Part shown: piece by piece, positions 44,358 to 54,237 of the stretch
How positions within the stretch are numbered: position 1 is the first letter of the stretch
Layout: every line of letters starts with the position of its first letter
Notes under the pieces: model-generated
The model's input: the letters and a program-made list of their open reading frames with translations, nothing else
Database searches by the model: none
What the model was told of the DNA's origin: nothing
Assembly: GCF_004000925.1 (NCBI RefSeq)
Contig: NZ_BIME01000007.1
Span: forward strand, 124,001-188,000
Source: Paenibacillus illinoisensis NBRC 15959
GTDB taxonomy: Bacteria; Bacillota; Bacilli; Paenibacillales; Paenibacillaceae
DNA: 64,000 nucleotides
Direction of reading: 5' to 3'
Position numbers and translations under genes: made by a program

Positions 44358-45596
44358 TTAAACGGCCGTCGCCTGCACTTCAGAACCACTGTCTTGTTTC
44401 GAACGACGCGAGAAGAATAACGAAAGGGAGCAGATGAGGGCGAAGGCGATCAACATGATGAAGGCCGTTGCATAAGATCCCCCTGAAGCCTCTACCAGAA
44501 ATCCGATCAGCATCGGTGTCAGGAAACCGGCGAGCTGTGCACCTGTGTTAATGAATCCATTGGCCGTTGCGACAATAGATTCGGGCATGGTTTTTAGTGA
44601 TTTTGAAATGATCAGCGTGGAAATAAATCCAGCCATGGCCGTTACGATTGTCATGTACGTAATAAATGTAGCAATGATTCCCGAGGAGCCCATGAGGTAC
44701 AGGAAGAAGGCAACAAGTACACCGAATACGGAAGCGATAATCCGATCTTTGCCAGCCGGGATACGGTCAAGCACATAGCCACTGAGGAGCATGGTGAAAA
44801 TGCTGACGACAGCCGGGATGGCTGAGAGCAGTCCCATTTGCGTCATATCCAATCCCCGGACATTCACCATGTAGGTTGGCATCCAGGATTGAAGGCCCCA
44901 GTTCACAGCATAAATGCTGAAATAGCTAATAAACAAATTCCAGATCAGCGGTGTTTTCAAGACGTCTTTAAGCGATGTTTTGGGTTGTTGTCCCGAGGCA
45001 GAGGCAGCGAGTGAAGGTTTAGCCGGTTCTTTGAGTAAAAAGAACATGAGGGCAGTGATGAGGATACCCACCACACCTATGATATAGAACAGGTTACGCC
45101 AGCCAATGGTCACAAGGGCATGTCCAGTCAGAATAGGAGTGACAACCCCCATAATTGCAGCGGACGCCAGCATGATCGACATGGCACCACTTCGCTGATT
45201 GACCGGGAAGTTGGTGGCGATAGCTTTGGAACCGGAAGGGAAGAAGCTGCCTTCACCAATACCAAACAGGAAACGAACGAAGATAAGAGAGAGTAAAGAC
45301 CAGGCGGAACCGGTCAGAATGGTGAATATGGACCAGGAGAACAAGGAAACAAGAATGACCTTACGGTAGCCGAAACGGTCGGCGAGAGCTCCGCCTGGGA
45401 TTTGCATAATGGCATACCCGAGGAAAAAGCTGCTGAGGATGATGCCTTGTGCGGAAGCGCCCAGACCCAGGTCCTGAGTTATTCCCACAATGGCATAGTT
45501 GATGACGAAGCGATCCAGGTTGCCTAGGCACCAGCCGAGAAACAAGAGAGCGAGAACAATGTACTTGAAGTGTTTGCTGTGCATGATTTTGGACAT
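44358..45596 (-). CDS. MFS transporter, anion:cation symporter (ACS)-like
   Basis: The 412-residue carrier has 12 predicted membrane segments and features of the ACS branch: LGNLDRFVINYAI in helix 1, GYAIMQIPGGALADRFGYRKV after helix 2, and LFGIGEGSFFPSGSKAIATNF in helices 4-5. ACS members import organic anions such as hexuronates, phthalate or glycerate derivatives by proton symport. It opens the operon with the M20 amidohydrolase and serine dehydratase, and so probably imports their substrate. The start has GAAGGTA. It is divergent from the GAF/PucR-type regulator. Confidence 0.9.
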   Translation of the reverse strand: MSKIMHSKHFKYIVLALLFLGWCLGNLDRFVINYAIVGITQDLGLGASAQGIILSSFFLGYAIMQIPGGALADRFGYRKVILVSLFSWSIFTILTGSAWSLLSLIFVRFLFGIGEGSFFPSGSKAIATNFPVNQRSGAMSIMLASAAIMGVVTPILTGHALVTIGWRNLFYIIGVVGILITALMFFLLKEPAKPSLAASASGQQPKTSLKDVLKTPLIWNLFISYFSIYAVNWGLQSWMPTYMVNVRGLDMTQMGLLSAIPAVVSIFTMLLSGYVLDRIPAGKDRIIASVFGVLVAFFLYLMGSSGIIATFITYMTIVTAMAGFISTLIISKSLKTMPESIVATANGFINTGAQLAGFLTPMLIGFLVEASGGSYATAFIMLIAFALICSLSLFFSRRSKQDSGSEVQATAV

Positions 45597-45666
45597 TGTG
45601 TTACCTTCTTTCTCATCGATTGTTAACTTGATTTCTGTGTTGATATAAAGTTACAGGATGAGGGGG

Positions 45667-45695
45667 TTACAACACAATGTATATATATGTATAAT
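45667..45695 (+). promoter_or_regulatory. Sigma-A-type promoter of the GAF/PucR regulator
   Basis: TTACAA (45667-45672), a 17-nt spacer and TATAAT (45690-45695) predict a start near 45702, only about 9 nt before the GTG at 45711. No Shine-Dalgarno is seen in between. The divergent MFS promoter must overlap this region. Confidence 0.6.
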
Positions 45696-45710
45696 AAATT
45701 GTAGTTTTAT

Positions 45711-47813
45711 GTGAAAACCTACATTGACTTGGGGGCGGCTCTGTTGAATGGAATCTTACATGAAATCCTGAGAGAACGGTTGGGGAAATGCGATTATGAG
45801 GTTTGGATCAGCAGTAATTGGGAAGATTGGGGGCTGAATGAAGCCATTGGCAAAAAGGAAAGTATACCACCTAGTTTTGATGAAAGTCTCCCTCTTCAAC
45901 ACCCCAAAGTAGAGCACGAATCAGATGATGTTGTGTTAGTTTTTCTACCATATAGTAACAATGTATGTGTGGCAATTCGTGTCTTTATGAACTGGCACTT
46001 TTCTGCGGAAGATTTAGTTACGTTATCCTCATTACTCTACCCGTATTATACGGAGGCTGTGGCCAGCAAGCATGAACGTGCCTTGAACGAAATCATGAAC
46101 AGTATCCGTGATGTGACTCAGTTGTTAGATCTGAATGAGCTGTTGGGCCGGATTTTGGTGAGTGCGCTATCGGTCATTCCTTATGAATGTATCGGGGTGT
46201 TATGGAGATACGATCCTTCAATTGATGCACTGAAGGTTAAGGCGAGAGCTGGAGAAATGGGCGAGGACATGATGAAAATGAAGCTGAAGCCGGGTGAAGG
46301 CATTATTGGCAATACATTCAAGCGAGGCACACCCAAGCTTTACAACAGTTTCTCCACAGTGGAAGATGACTTTGGCAACATGACCCCTGACAACAAGGAT
46401 CATTTGAATTCGGCATACGACTTTCAGAATATCGGGTCAATCATTTCGGTGCCGATCAAGGTGGGAGGCAAGCCGGATTGCGTGTTAATCGTTTATCAAA
46501 AAGGTAGGGTCCCCATATTCACGGAATCGGATGTAAGACTGCTGCAGAGCTTTGCCGACCAGGTTTCCATTGCCATCACGAATGCCCAGCTCTATGAGGA
46601 TCTGAGCAAACGGAACGAGACGCTCATTAAACGAGATGAGATTCACTCATCCTTAATGCGGCTGTCCCTCCAAAATAAAGGTGCGGTATCCATCGTTAAC
46701 GAATTGACACGTATCATTGGCGTGCCAATCGTATTTATCGATTTTATTGATAATGAATGGATTCCCAAACGGAGCAGCGTCCTGAATGATTGGGATATGG
46801 AGAAACTGCGGAATCTGTACGAATCCTTGCATCATCCTGATTATCTGACATGTATCAAGGGGGAAGAAAGCCAGGTATTTCAATATTTGTACCCGATTGC
46901 TTCGGCTAATCAATGTCTCGGTTATCTGATCATGCAGATGAATACTCCGCTGGAACCATTGCAGTTAATTGCGCTGGAGCAGGGGAGCTCCATTCTGGCT
47001 CTTGAATTGATGCGCAAGCAGTCTCTGGCTGAATTTTACTTCAAGAAAACACAGCAATTCTTCAATGAACTGAGACTTAGTCAGGACTCGGAGGATTACT
47101 GGCAGAAGTCGGGGGAGATCGGGGTCGGTCCTTCAACAACCATCGTAGTCGGCCATTTGGAGTTTGCAGATCGGGTGAACCCATCCACATATAGTCCATT
47201 ATCCGTTCAGCTCATTGCTTATCTGAGAGAGAAAATGCCAAGCGGAACGCTGCCAGTTGCGTTTGGGGATGAGAGGCGAATGACCTTGCTGCTGATCGTG
47301 ACTGATGCGTTTAAACCCGGTAAGCTGGAGCAGCAGTTCAGCTCCCTGGTGAAGGATTGGGAGAATCGAAATCAGGTGAAATTATTCGGAGGCTTAAGTT
47401 CAATCCGATCAGGCTTAGATGCGATTAATACGGGATTCCAGGAAGCCGATAAGGCACTGGCGTATCAGAAGACAAGGGGAGAAAGGGGCACCATTCGCTA
47501 TACGGATATTGGTGTCAACCGTTTGTTCATCCGGCAATCTGCGGAGGATCTGAATGCGTTTATGGCAGAGATCTTTGAGCCGCTAAGACCTGCCAAAGGG
47601 CAGACCGGCGGACTGGAGGAAACGCTAATGACATATATGGCTTCCGGGGGATCTGCTGCCCAGACGGCAGCCACCCTTCATATTCATATCAATACTCTGT
47701 ATCAGCGGATTCGCAAAATTGAAGAGATTTTGGGCATGTCCTTGAGTAACCAGGAGCACCTGCTTCATCTGCAGCTGGCCTGTTATTTGCGGCAGACATA
47801 CCGCTCATCTTGA
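45711..47813 (+). CDS. GAF-domain transcriptional regulator with PucR-type helix-turn-helix
   Basis: The 700-residue regulator has an N-terminal region of unknown fold, a GAF domain (about 120-290, with LGRILVSALSVIPYECIGVLW and IGSIISVPIKVGGK), a second ligand-like region and a GGDEF-like CdaR-type stretch. It ends in a PucR-type HTH_30 (about 635-690, SAAQTAATLHIHINTLYQRI). It most likely controls the divergent MFS-amidohydrolase-dehydratase operon in response to its substrate. The start is a GTG at 45711 with almost no leader. Confidence 0.85.
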   Translation: MKTYIDLGAALLNGILHEILRERLGKCDYEVWISSNWEDWGLNEAIGKKESIPPSFDESLPLQHPKVEHESDDVVLVFLPYSNNVCVAIRVFMNWHFSAEDLVTLSSLLYPYYTEAVASKHERALNEIMNSIRDVTQLLDLNELLGRILVSALSVIPYECIGVLWRYDPSIDALKVKARAGEMGEDMMKMKLKPGEGIIGNTFKRGTPKLYNSFSTVEDDFGNMTPDNKDHLNSAYDFQNIGSIISVPIKVGGKPDCVLIVYQKGRVPIFTESDVRLLQSFADQVSIAITNAQLYEDLSKRNETLIKRDEIHSSLMRLSLQNKGAVSIVNELTRIIGVPIVFIDFIDNEWIPKRSSVLNDWDMEKLRNLYESLHHPDYLTCIKGEESQVFQYLYPIASANQCLGYLIMQMNTPLEPLQLIALEQGSSILALELMRKQSLAEFYFKKTQQFFNELRLSQDSEDYWQKSGEIGVGPSTTIVVGHLEFADRVNPSTYSPLSVQLIAYLREKMPSGTLPVAFGDERRMTLLLIVTDAFKPGKLEQQFSSLVKDWENRNQVKLFGGLSSIRSGLDAINTGFQEADKALAYQKTRGERGTIRYTDIGVNRLFIRQSAEDLNAFMAEIFEPLRPAKGQTGGLEETLMTYMASGGSAAQTAATLHIHINTLYQRIRKIEEILGMSLSNQEHLLHLQLACYLRQTYRSS

Positions 47814-47904
47814 TTGAATATCTGGATTTATTTGGTAAAATGTGATAGCGTTAAAAATAGAATTAGGCGTTTTTCAAATAAAGTCCCGAAATGAGGGTGA
47901 GAAG

Positions 47905-48075
47905 ATGAATCACATCCGCAATTACCTGATTGCTTTTATGGGCAATGTCACATTCACCTATTTTATTTTTGCTGAGGGCACCCTTAACAAGCCGTTGATG
48001 TTCGCCACACTGATGCTGCTTCTGATGATGGGGATGGATATTATAAAAAGCAGAACCGCACATTCACTGAATTAA
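47905..48075 (+). CDS. Small two-helix membrane protein (56 aa)
   Basis: The 56-residue protein has two hydrophobic segments (YLIAFMGNVTFTYFIFAEG and PLMFATLMLLLMMGMDII) and a short polar tail. The ATG at 47905 follows GAGGGTGAG; the frame is open to 47842 without such a site. The function is unknown. It ends at a terminator. Confidence 0.6.
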   Translation: MNHIRNYLIAFMGNVTFTYFIFAEGTLNKPLMFATLMLLLMMGMDIIKSRTAHSLN

Positions 48076-48088
48076 ATACCATGGCAAC

Positions 48089-48115
48089 CGACTCTCTGGC
48101 TGAGGGTCGTTTTTT
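48089..48115 (+). terminator. Intrinsic terminator
   Basis: CGACTCTC (48089-48096) pairs with GAGGGTCG (48102-48109), with one G-T pair, followed by six T. Confidence 0.8.
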
Positions 48116-48135
48116 GTGTGCACAGGTGAAGTATA

Positions 48136-48525
48136 ATGACTAGAAAGGAAACCATTAGAATCTTGGCCATGCCAGTCGTTTGGGAGGTGCATATCACGTT
48201 GCTTCAAAAGAACTTCACACAATGGGCCGAACTGAAGGCAGGCCCGCTGCGAACGCTTCATATTACTACAGAACCGGTGAACCGTAGCCATGTGAAAGAA
48301 CAGTATATTCCCGACCCCTCGACCGGGTTTGTTCATGAATCAGGGTGTGCCATGGGCCAAGTGACTGTCTGGGAGTCCGGACAAATGGAATACGAGGTAA
48401 TAAACATCGAAACGGAAGAATTGATCTTGTGGAAGTATATAGAGCAGATTCAGGAAGAGACTCCTGATTTTGATAAGCTTTTGCAAGGTTATTTCCAAGT
48501 GTTACAGACGGGTGTTAATGCTTAA
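48136..48525 (+). CDS. Protein of unknown function (129 aa)
   Basis: A soluble protein with alternating strands and helices: AMPVVWEVHITLLQKNF, then LRTLHITTEPVNRSHV, and an acidic helical end (ELILWKYIEQIQEETPDFDKLLQ). The single cysteine lies in ESGCAMGQV. AGGTGAAG upstream is a modest ribosome site. I recognise no family, and the context gives no clue. Confidence 0.55.
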   Translation: MTRKETIRILAMPVVWEVHITLLQKNFTQWAELKAGPLRTLHITTEPVNRSHVKEQYIPDPSTGFVHESGCAMGQVTVWESGQMEYEVINIETEELILWKYIEQIQEETPDFDKLLQGYFQVLQTGVNA

Positions 48526-48652
48526 CGTATACAGCGTGAGACTGTCCAGAAGTGTTGGTTGCCGACTTCCATTTACATCATGTCCATTGTTCATTACACT
48601 TGAGGTATAGTCATACGAATCCCCATTACAGATGATCAGGAGGAAACCATTC

Positions 48653-49471
48653 ATGCATCAATCCGAACATATTCAAGAAGCTAGAGATTACATATTAAAC
48701 CGAATTAACACCAAGCCTGTTGTAGGCATGATCCTCGGTTCAGGGCTGGGAGCACTTGCGGACGAGATCGAGAATGCTACAGTTATTCCCTATACGGATA
48801 TTCCATACTTTGCACAATCTGAAGCTGTTGGTCACGCTAACGAGCTGGTCATTGGCGAACTAATGGGCAAAACCGTCGTCGCGATGAAAGGACGTCTTCA
48901 TTATTATGAAGGGTTCACGCTGGATGAAGTGACGTTTCCGGTTCGTATCATGAAGGCGCTGGGTGTTGAGCAATTGATCATTACAAATGCCTGCGGAGCG
49001 ATCAACACAAGCTTCCAGCCAGGTCAGCTGATGCTCATTACGGATCACATTAACCTGGTAGGCAACAATCCATTGATGGGACCCAATAACGCCGAACTCG
49101 GTGTCCGTTTCCCTGACGTGTCCCAGGTATATAGCCGTGAGTTGCGCAGTATTGCGCTTAAGGTTGCGGAAGAGCAGAAGGTCAGCCTGCAGCAAGGGGT
49201 GTATGCGTGGTGGAGTGGCCCTGCGTATGAGACACCAGCCGAGATCCGCATGATTCGGACGATGGGCGCGGATGCTGTAGGTATGTCTACGGTTCCCGAA
49301 GCGATCGTAGCCATCCATGCCGGCATGAAGGTGCTGGGCATTTCCTGTCTGACCAACATGGCCTGCGGCATTCTGGATCAGCCGCTCAGTCATGATGAAG
49401 TCATCGAAGTGGCTGCAAAAGTGAAGACGACCTTTATCGGGCTTGTCAAAGGCATCCTGCAAGAGATGTAG
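48653..49471 (+). CDS. punA: Purine-nucleoside phosphorylase (high-molecular-mass PunA type)
   Basis: The 272-residue enzyme cleaves guanosine and inosine type nucleosides with phosphate for purine salvage. Phosphate-binding GMILGSGLGALAD lies near residues 24-37, GHANELVIG and KGRLHYYEG follow, ITNACGAINTSF gives the base pocket, and GPAYETPAEIR with MSTVPEAIVA completes the active site. I chose the ATG at 48653, with CAGGAGGAAA upstream. No purine riboswitch is visible in the roughly 125-nt leader region. It stands alone before a terminator. Confidence 0.94.
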   Translation: MHQSEHIQEARDYILNRINTKPVVGMILGSGLGALADEIENATVIPYTDIPYFAQSEAVGHANELVIGELMGKTVVAMKGRLHYYEGFTLDEVTFPVRIMKALGVEQLIITNACGAINTSFQPGQLMLITDHINLVGNNPLMGPNNAELGVRFPDVSQVYSRELRSIALKVAEEQKVSLQQGVYAWWSGPAYETPAEIRMIRTMGADAVGMSTVPEAIVAIHAGMKVLGISCLTNMACGILDQPLSHDEVIEVAAKVKTTFIGLVKGILQEM

Positions 49472-49507
49472 GGAAGAAAGCCCTAACCCGTTTCATAGTA
49501 ACCATTG

Positions 49508-49556
49508 AAAAAGCATTGTTCATGACGGATGATATCCGGTGGACTATGCTTTTTTT
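49508..49556 (+). terminator. Intrinsic terminator after punA
   Basis: AAAAAGCAT (49508-49516) and ATGCTTTTT (49546-49554) enclose an inner CGGAT/ATCCG hairpin and are followed by T. Confidence 0.85.
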
Positions 49557-49667
49557 GATCATAATCATGTGCAAAAATATTCCTAAACGGGCAGAAACGA
49601 CCTATAATAAGAGAGATTCAAACTGGTAGAATAATCAAGATCGGCTGATCAAAGGAGACTGACAGCA

Positions 49668-49997
49668 ATGGAAGAGTTGGGTTCAACGGAATACGTCATT
49701 TTTGAACGGATTAATGCGAACTGGTTAAGGGGATTTGAAGGCGTTGGAGGGAAGCTGTTCCTTACCAATGAACGATTGGTCTTTATCCCACATGGCCTGA
49801 ATATTCAGACCGAATGGCTTCAACTTGAGATCTGGGGCATGACCAAGATTGAGAAACGAAAGACATGGGGAATCATTCCTAATGGTATTTCCATTACGAT
49901 GGAGGATGGACTTGTCTTCAAATTTGTCGTTTGGAACCGTTCGAAGATTATTCGCGAGATTATACGTGCCAAGAAAATGGATAATGAATTGATGTAG
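49668..49997 (+). CDS. GRAM-domain-like protein (109 aa)
   Basis: The protein has the PH-like GRAM pattern: ERINANWLRGFEGVGGKLFLTNER near the start, then LVFIPHGLN, LEIWGMTKIEKRKTWG and FKFVVWNRSKIIREI. Stand-alone bacterial GRAM proteins are small, soluble and of unknown role; the fold often binds lipids or peptides. AAAGGAG lies ahead of the ATG. It is followed by a GNAT gene in the same direction. Confidence 0.75.
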   Translation: MEELGSTEYVIFERINANWLRGFEGVGGKLFLTNERLVFIPHGLNIQTEWLQLEIWGMTKIEKRKTWGIIPNGISITMEDGLVFKFVVWNRSKIIREIIRAKKMDNELM

Positions 49998-50066
49998 AAA
50001 TGTGTAAGTGGTAATACATATACGAAGAAACAGGGATTTGGAGTAATGAATACGGAGGTTGTATTA

Positions 50067-50513
50067 ATGAACCAACTAGAGATGCATCAAGCTGTGCAGG
50101 AAGATGTGGAGCGGCTTGCTGATTTGCGTGCCCTGGTTCTGTATGATGATCTGACCAGATTGGGAAGGTATGACGAGGTGAAGGTTCGGGAACGTTTCCG
50201 GAACACATTCGATCCGATCTATACATGGATAATTCAGCTGGAGGGTTCACCTGTAGGTTGTGTGTCACTGAAGCCTACGGCTGGAGGTGTTCTGCTGGAG
50301 CACTTTTATATTCATCCGGATGTGCAGGGCAGGAGGATTGGAACCGAAGTGTTGCAAAAGCTACTGGAAAAGGACGAAGCCAGAGGTAAACGTGTCATAT
50401 TGAATGTGCTGCAGGGAAGCCGGGCGAAGCATTTATATGAACGTTTCGGGTTTGTTGTAGATCGTGAAGATGAGGTAGATGTGTTTATGTCCGTACAGCT
50501 AACAGAAAATTGA
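50067..50513 (+). CDS. GNAT family N-acetyltransferase
   Basis: The 148-residue GNAT has LLEHFYIHPDVQGRRIGTEVLQKL, with Q-G-R-R-I-G as the acetyl-CoA loop, and SRAKHLYERFGFVVDRED as motif B. I chose the ATG at 50067, with GGAGGT upstream, over an in-frame ATG at 50046. Acceptor unknown. It ends at a hairpin. Confidence 0.9.
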   Translation: MNQLEMHQAVQEDVERLADLRALVLYDDLTRLGRYDEVKVRERFRNTFDPIYTWIIQLEGSPVGCVSLKPTAGGVLLEHFYIHPDVQGRRIGTEVLQKLLEKDEARGKRVILNVLQGSRAKHLYERFGFVVDREDEVDVFMSVQLTEN

Positions 50514-50533
50514 TCGTTAAATGGCATAAAGAG

Positions 50534-50564
50534 AGGCCCATTCATTTAATTCTTGAATGGGTCT
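50534..50564 (+). terminator. Hairpin terminator after the GNAT gene
   Basis: AGGCCCATTCA (50534-50544) pairs with TGAATGGGTCT (50554-50564). The T tract is poor. Confidence 0.55.
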
Positions 50565-50645
50565 ATTGAACATTTCTATTATACTTTCCTGCATCCTTAT
50601 CCTAATATGGATAATAACCTACTTATTTTATAGGAATTATATACT

Positions 50646-51878
50646 ATGGAGAATACCGATATGCCGGATTGGAAGCGTAATCTGTATATTCTGTGGTTGG
50701 GGCTTTTTTTCAATCATATGTCGTACACCTTGTCCGTGCCGTTCTTTCCTCTGTTTCTGCAAAATGATCTTGGAATTGAGAGTGGGCTGGAGGCCTGGTC
50801 CGGTGTCTCGATCTCGATCAGCTTTCTAATCAGCGGACTATGTGCGCCCTTCTGGGGATCACTGGCTGACAAATACGGCAGCAAGCTGATGCTGATCCGT
50901 TCAGGTGTTGGGCTGGCGATTGCCCATTCTGCCAACTATTTTGTTCAGGACCCTTACACCTTCATTGCTGTTCGGGTCTTTCAGGGACTCATGGCAGGAT
51001 TCAATCCGGCCTCCATCACATTGGTTGGCACGAATACGCCGGAGAAACATGTGGGTTACGCGCTGGGTGTCATCTCCACATCCACTGCAGCAGGCGGAAT
51101 TCTTGGGCCTCTTGCTGGAGGTGTGCTCAGTCAATGGATTGGGCTGCGGGGATGCTTCATTGCATCCGGGATCATTACACTGTTCTCGGCTCTGCTGGTT
51201 CTTGGCGTAAAAGAGTCGCGCAGAACCCATAAAGTGGCTTCCACCAGTATTCTGGGTGATCTGAAGAGAGCGGCATCCACTCCCGGTTTAATGCGGATCT
51301 ATGGACTCATTTTACTCGTCTCTACGTCCGTGCTCATTATCGAACCGGTGCTTACGCTGTATGTCGTTCAGATCGGCGGAGATGTCAGCCATGCGACACT
51401 CAGTGCAGGCATTGTATTCTCAGCCATTGGCGTAGCGACAGTCATTATGGGACCCAGATGGGGAAAGATTGGTGGCAGGATCGGCTATGAGAAAACCTTG
51501 TTTATCGGGCTGATCGGCGGCGGCATTGGCAGTCTCCTTCAGCTAACCGCGTATAATCTCGTGTATTTTGGAAGTTTGCGATTTATCTATGGTCTGTTCT
51601 TCGCTGCGGTCTACCCGGCTCTCAATGCATTAATAATCAAATATGCGGAGCACGAATTCCGGGGCAGGGCAGTTAGTCTCAGCCAGACGGCGAGCCAATT
51701 CGGTATTGTGCTTGGACCTTTGATTGGCGGCTTTCTTGGTGGATGGACCGGCATTCCTTTTATTTTTCTGCTTACAGGGATCGTACTTCTAGGGGCAGCC
51801 TGGGTGGTAAAGGCAAGTGATATGAAGCCAATGAACAAGAGTGACCGGATTACCCACGAAAACATAGGGAGGACTTGA
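50646..51878 (+). CDS. MFS drug/metabolite exporter (DHA1-like)
   Basis: The 410-residue carrier has 12 predicted membrane segments and DHA1 features: [17 protein letters not shown] between helices 2 and 3, and [21 protein letters not shown] in helix 5 (antiporter motif C). It therefore probably exports a small molecule by proton antiport. The ATG has a weak TAGGA site. Its stop ends 2 nt before the ATG of the flavin monooxygenase gene, so the two are coupled and may act on the same compound. Confidence 0.87.
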   Translation: MENTDMPDWKRNLYILWLGLFFNHMSYTLSVPFFPLFLQNDLGIESGLEAWSGVSISISFLISGLCAPFWGSLADKYGSKLMLIRSGVGLAIAHSANYFVQDPYTFIAVRVFQGLMAGFNPASITLVGTNTPEKHVGYALGVISTSTAAGGILGPLAGGVLSQWIGLRGCFIASGIITLFSALLVLGVKESRRTHKVASTSILGDLKRAASTPGLMRIYGLILLVSTSVLIIEPVLTLYVVQIGGDVSHATLSAGIVFSAIGVATVIMGPRWGKIGGRIGYEKTLFIGLIGGGIGSLLQLTAYNLVYFGSLRFIYGLFFAAVYPALNALIIKYAEHEFRGRAVSLSQTASQFGIVLGPLIGGFLGGWTGIPFIFLLTGIVLLGAAWVVKASDMKPMNKSDRITHENIGRT

Positions 51879-51880
51879 AT

Positions 51881-53203
51881 ATGACGAAACGACAACTGAA
51901 ATTGGGGGCCAATCTGAACGGAGTCGGGAATAGTATTTCCTTCTGGCGACACCCTGACATTCCGATTAATGCCAGTGTTAACCTTGATTTTTACAAAAAA
52001 CAGGCGCGTAAAGCGGAGGAAGGCAAGTTCGATCTCCTATTTATTGCTGACGGTCTCTTTATTAACGAAAAATCCAATCCTCATTTCCTGAATCGCTTCG
52101 AGCCATTGACCCTGTTGTCTGTGCTGGCAGGAGCCACTTCCAATATTGGGCTGGTTGCGACATTATCGACTTCCTACAGCGAACCATTTACGGTAGCGAG
52201 GCAATTTGCTTCGCTGGATCAAATTAGCGGAGGACGGTCGGGCTGGAACGTAGTCACTTCCCCACTGGAAGGATCGGCACTGAACTTTGGCAAAGGCGAA
52301 CATCCAAACCATGCGCTGCGCTATGAAATTGCTGAAGAGCACCTGAATGTGGTCAAAGGACTGTGGGATTCCTGGGAGGATGATGCATTTGTCGGGGACA
52401 AGGAGAATGGTGTCTTCTTCGACCCTTCCAAGCTGCATACGCTGAATCACAAAGGGAACCATTTCTCCGTACAGGGACCGCTTAATGTGGCACGTTCGAA
52501 ACAGGGTTATCCGGTCATTTTTCAGGCAGGTTCATCTGAATCCGGCAAAGATCTGGCAGCGAAATCAGCAGATGCTGTATATACGGGACATGAGACGTTT
52601 GAGGAAGCAAGGGAGTTTTACCGGGATGTTAAGGCAAGAGCGGTAGCATATGGACGTCAGGCTGAAGACATTCTGATCTTCCCGGGTATCGGTCCAATTG
52701 TGGGCAGAACAGCGGAAGAGGCCGAGCAAAAGTATCAGGAAATTGCCGAACTGGTCAGTATTGACCACGCGCTGAATTATTTGGGACGCTATTTTGACCA
52801 TTATGACTTTTCCCAGTATCCGCTGGATGAGCCTTTCCCTGAGATTGGTGATTTGGGCAGCAACAGTTTCCGCAGTACGACGGACAAGATCAAGCAGCAG
52901 GCACGAGAAGAGGGGCTGACTCTCCGCCAAGTCGCGCTAAGAGCATCTACGCCACGAACCTCTTTCATTGGAACACCCGATCAGATCGCCGACCAGATCC
53001 AGGAGTGGTTTGAAGGCGAAGCCGCAGACGGATTCAATATCCGTACAGTTGTGCCGAATGGACTGGCGGATTTCGTGGATATGGTTGTCCCTGTTCTGCA
53101 GGAACGAGGACTGTTCCGAACGGAATATGAGCATGAGACGCTTCGGGAGAACTTGGGGCTTAAAATTCCGCGTAATCGGTACATGCTGGAACGTGTGAAC
53201 TAA
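51881..53203 (+). CDS. LLM-class flavin-dependent monooxygenase (NtaA/SnaA/DszA type)
   Basis: The 440-residue TIM-barrel enzyme belongs to the two-component FMNH2-dependent monooxygenases. Family features are [52 protein letters not shown] and [25 protein letters not shown]. The NtaA/SnaA/DszA group oxidises chelators, sulfur heterocycles and related compounds with reduced flavin from a separate reductase, which is not nearby. The ATG at 51881 follows GGGAGGA. It is translationally coupled to the MFS gene. Confidence 0.9.
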   Translation: MTKRQLKLGANLNGVGNSISFWRHPDIPINASVNLDFYKKQARKAEEGKFDLLFIADGLFINEKSNPHFLNRFEPLTLLSVLAGATSNIGLVATLSTSYSEPFTVARQFASLDQISGGRSGWNVVTSPLEGSALNFGKGEHPNHALRYEIAEEHLNVVKGLWDSWEDDAFVGDKENGVFFDPSKLHTLNHKGNHFSVQGPLNVARSKQGYPVIFQAGSSESGKDLAAKSADAVYTGHETFEEAREFYRDVKARAVAYGRQAEDILIFPGIGPIVGRTAEEAEQKYQEIAELVSIDHALNYLGRYFDHYDFSQYPLDEPFPEIGDLGSNSFRSTTDKIKQQAREEGLTLRQVALRASTPRTSFIGTPDQIADQIQEWFEGEAADGFNIRTVVPNGLADFVDMVVPVLQERGLFRTEYEHETLRENLGLKIPRNRYMLERVN

Positions 53204-53270
53204 ATGGAGTAATTTGACGATAGATATTCAGGTTTGACAAACTTGACCCAAGTCCTGTTAATAGGTGGAT

Positions 53271-53317
53271 AAAAAAAGAGCGGTAATGACGTATCTTCAC
53301 GTCGTTACCGCTTTTTT
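53271..53317. terminator. Bidirectional terminator between convergent genes
   Basis: AGCGGTAATGACGT (53279-53292) pairs with ACGTCGTTACCGCT (53299-53312), flanked by seven A and six T. Confidence 0.92.
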
Positions 53318-53336
53318 GTATACAAATCTGTTTGGT

Positions 53337-54041
53337 TCAGAATGCTTTGAAGGAAATCCAAACGGATCCCATCATGACAACAATGCCGCCAATACTGGTC
53401 ATCAAGTAATAAAAGTCGCTAGGTTCGGGGTCGTTCACCCAAATCCAGCGAAGGGAGATGAGGAAGAGGATATCCTGAAACCTCCTGTAGTAGAAGCTGC
53501 ACCATCCAAATATCAAACCGGCGAGTGCGAGAAAAAGGTAGACAGGCTCACCTTGCGTGTGATGGTATATCGGGTAAGCAGCAGTCACGATTGTATCCGG
53601 TGAAAATTGCACTTCGTCCTCGCTAAGTACTCTCTGGTTGTTAACGTAAAAAGCGATGGAAGTCATGATATTGCCTTCTTCATCAAAACTTCTTAATATA
53701 CCGCCATGGTCCTGAACCTCATACGTGTCTCCTTTGGGGTATAACACGCTATATGCTGCATTAGGTGTGGAACTGAGTTCTGTAATGATATATTTCTGAT
53801 CATCGATGAATACGGTGCGTTTCTGCTGCTCCACTTGCACCTGAATGGAATCAACCGTTCTACTCCGGTATATCAACTGGTTTTCTTCTTGGCGATCCAA
53901 TAAATACTTGTTATTGTCTGCATAGAATATGTGTTCCGTGAAATAAGGCTTGGATAGGAAACCAACGATCACAGAAAGTACCAAAAGGCATGAAAAGAAA
54001 ATAATGGTAGGGGACTGAATTGTCTTGAGCCATTTCGTCAT
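53337..54041 (-). CDS. Membrane protein with an extracytoplasmic beta domain (234 aa)
   Basis: An N-terminal membrane segment (about 10-28, PTIIFFSCLLVLSVIVGFL) is followed by an outside domain rich in strands (SIQVQVEQQKRTVFIDD and YKYIITEL type elements). Two further membrane segments lie near the C-terminus, with RWIWVNDPEPSDFYYLMTS between them. The last element recalls a small domain of unknown function in Bacillota, but I cannot name it with confidence. The ATG follows GGAAGGTG. The gene stands alone. Confidence 0.6.
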   Translation of the reverse strand: MTKWLKTIQSPTIIFFSCLLVLSVIVGFLSKPYFTEHIFYADNNKYLLDRQEENQLIYRSRTVDSIQVQVEQQKRTVFIDDQKYIITELSSTPNAAYSVLYPKGDTYEVQDHGGILRSFDEEGNIMTSIAFYVNNQRVLSEDEVQFSPDTIVTAAYPIYHHTQGEPVYLFLALAGLIFGWCSFYYRRFQDILFLISLRWIWVNDPEPSDFYYLMTSIGGIVVMMGSVWISFKAF

Positions 54042-54237
54042 CGTATCACCTTCCTTTCCACTTTTTTCTATTACGCTGATTTCGGGAAAGGGTTGCGCAG
54101 GGGTTGTGCCATAAAAGAATGGAACTTACTGGTTTCTTTTTTTGAAGCTGCTGTTATTATGAATTTATACCCTGAATTTGAGCTTAAGAGGGTGCAGCAG
54201 TCGTTGCCTATTAGACAAGTCACAGGAGGAGATTGGG

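Noticed and set aside
48526..48652. Possible purine riboswitch before punA
   Set aside because: No three-way junction with the conserved loop sequences is visible in this leader.
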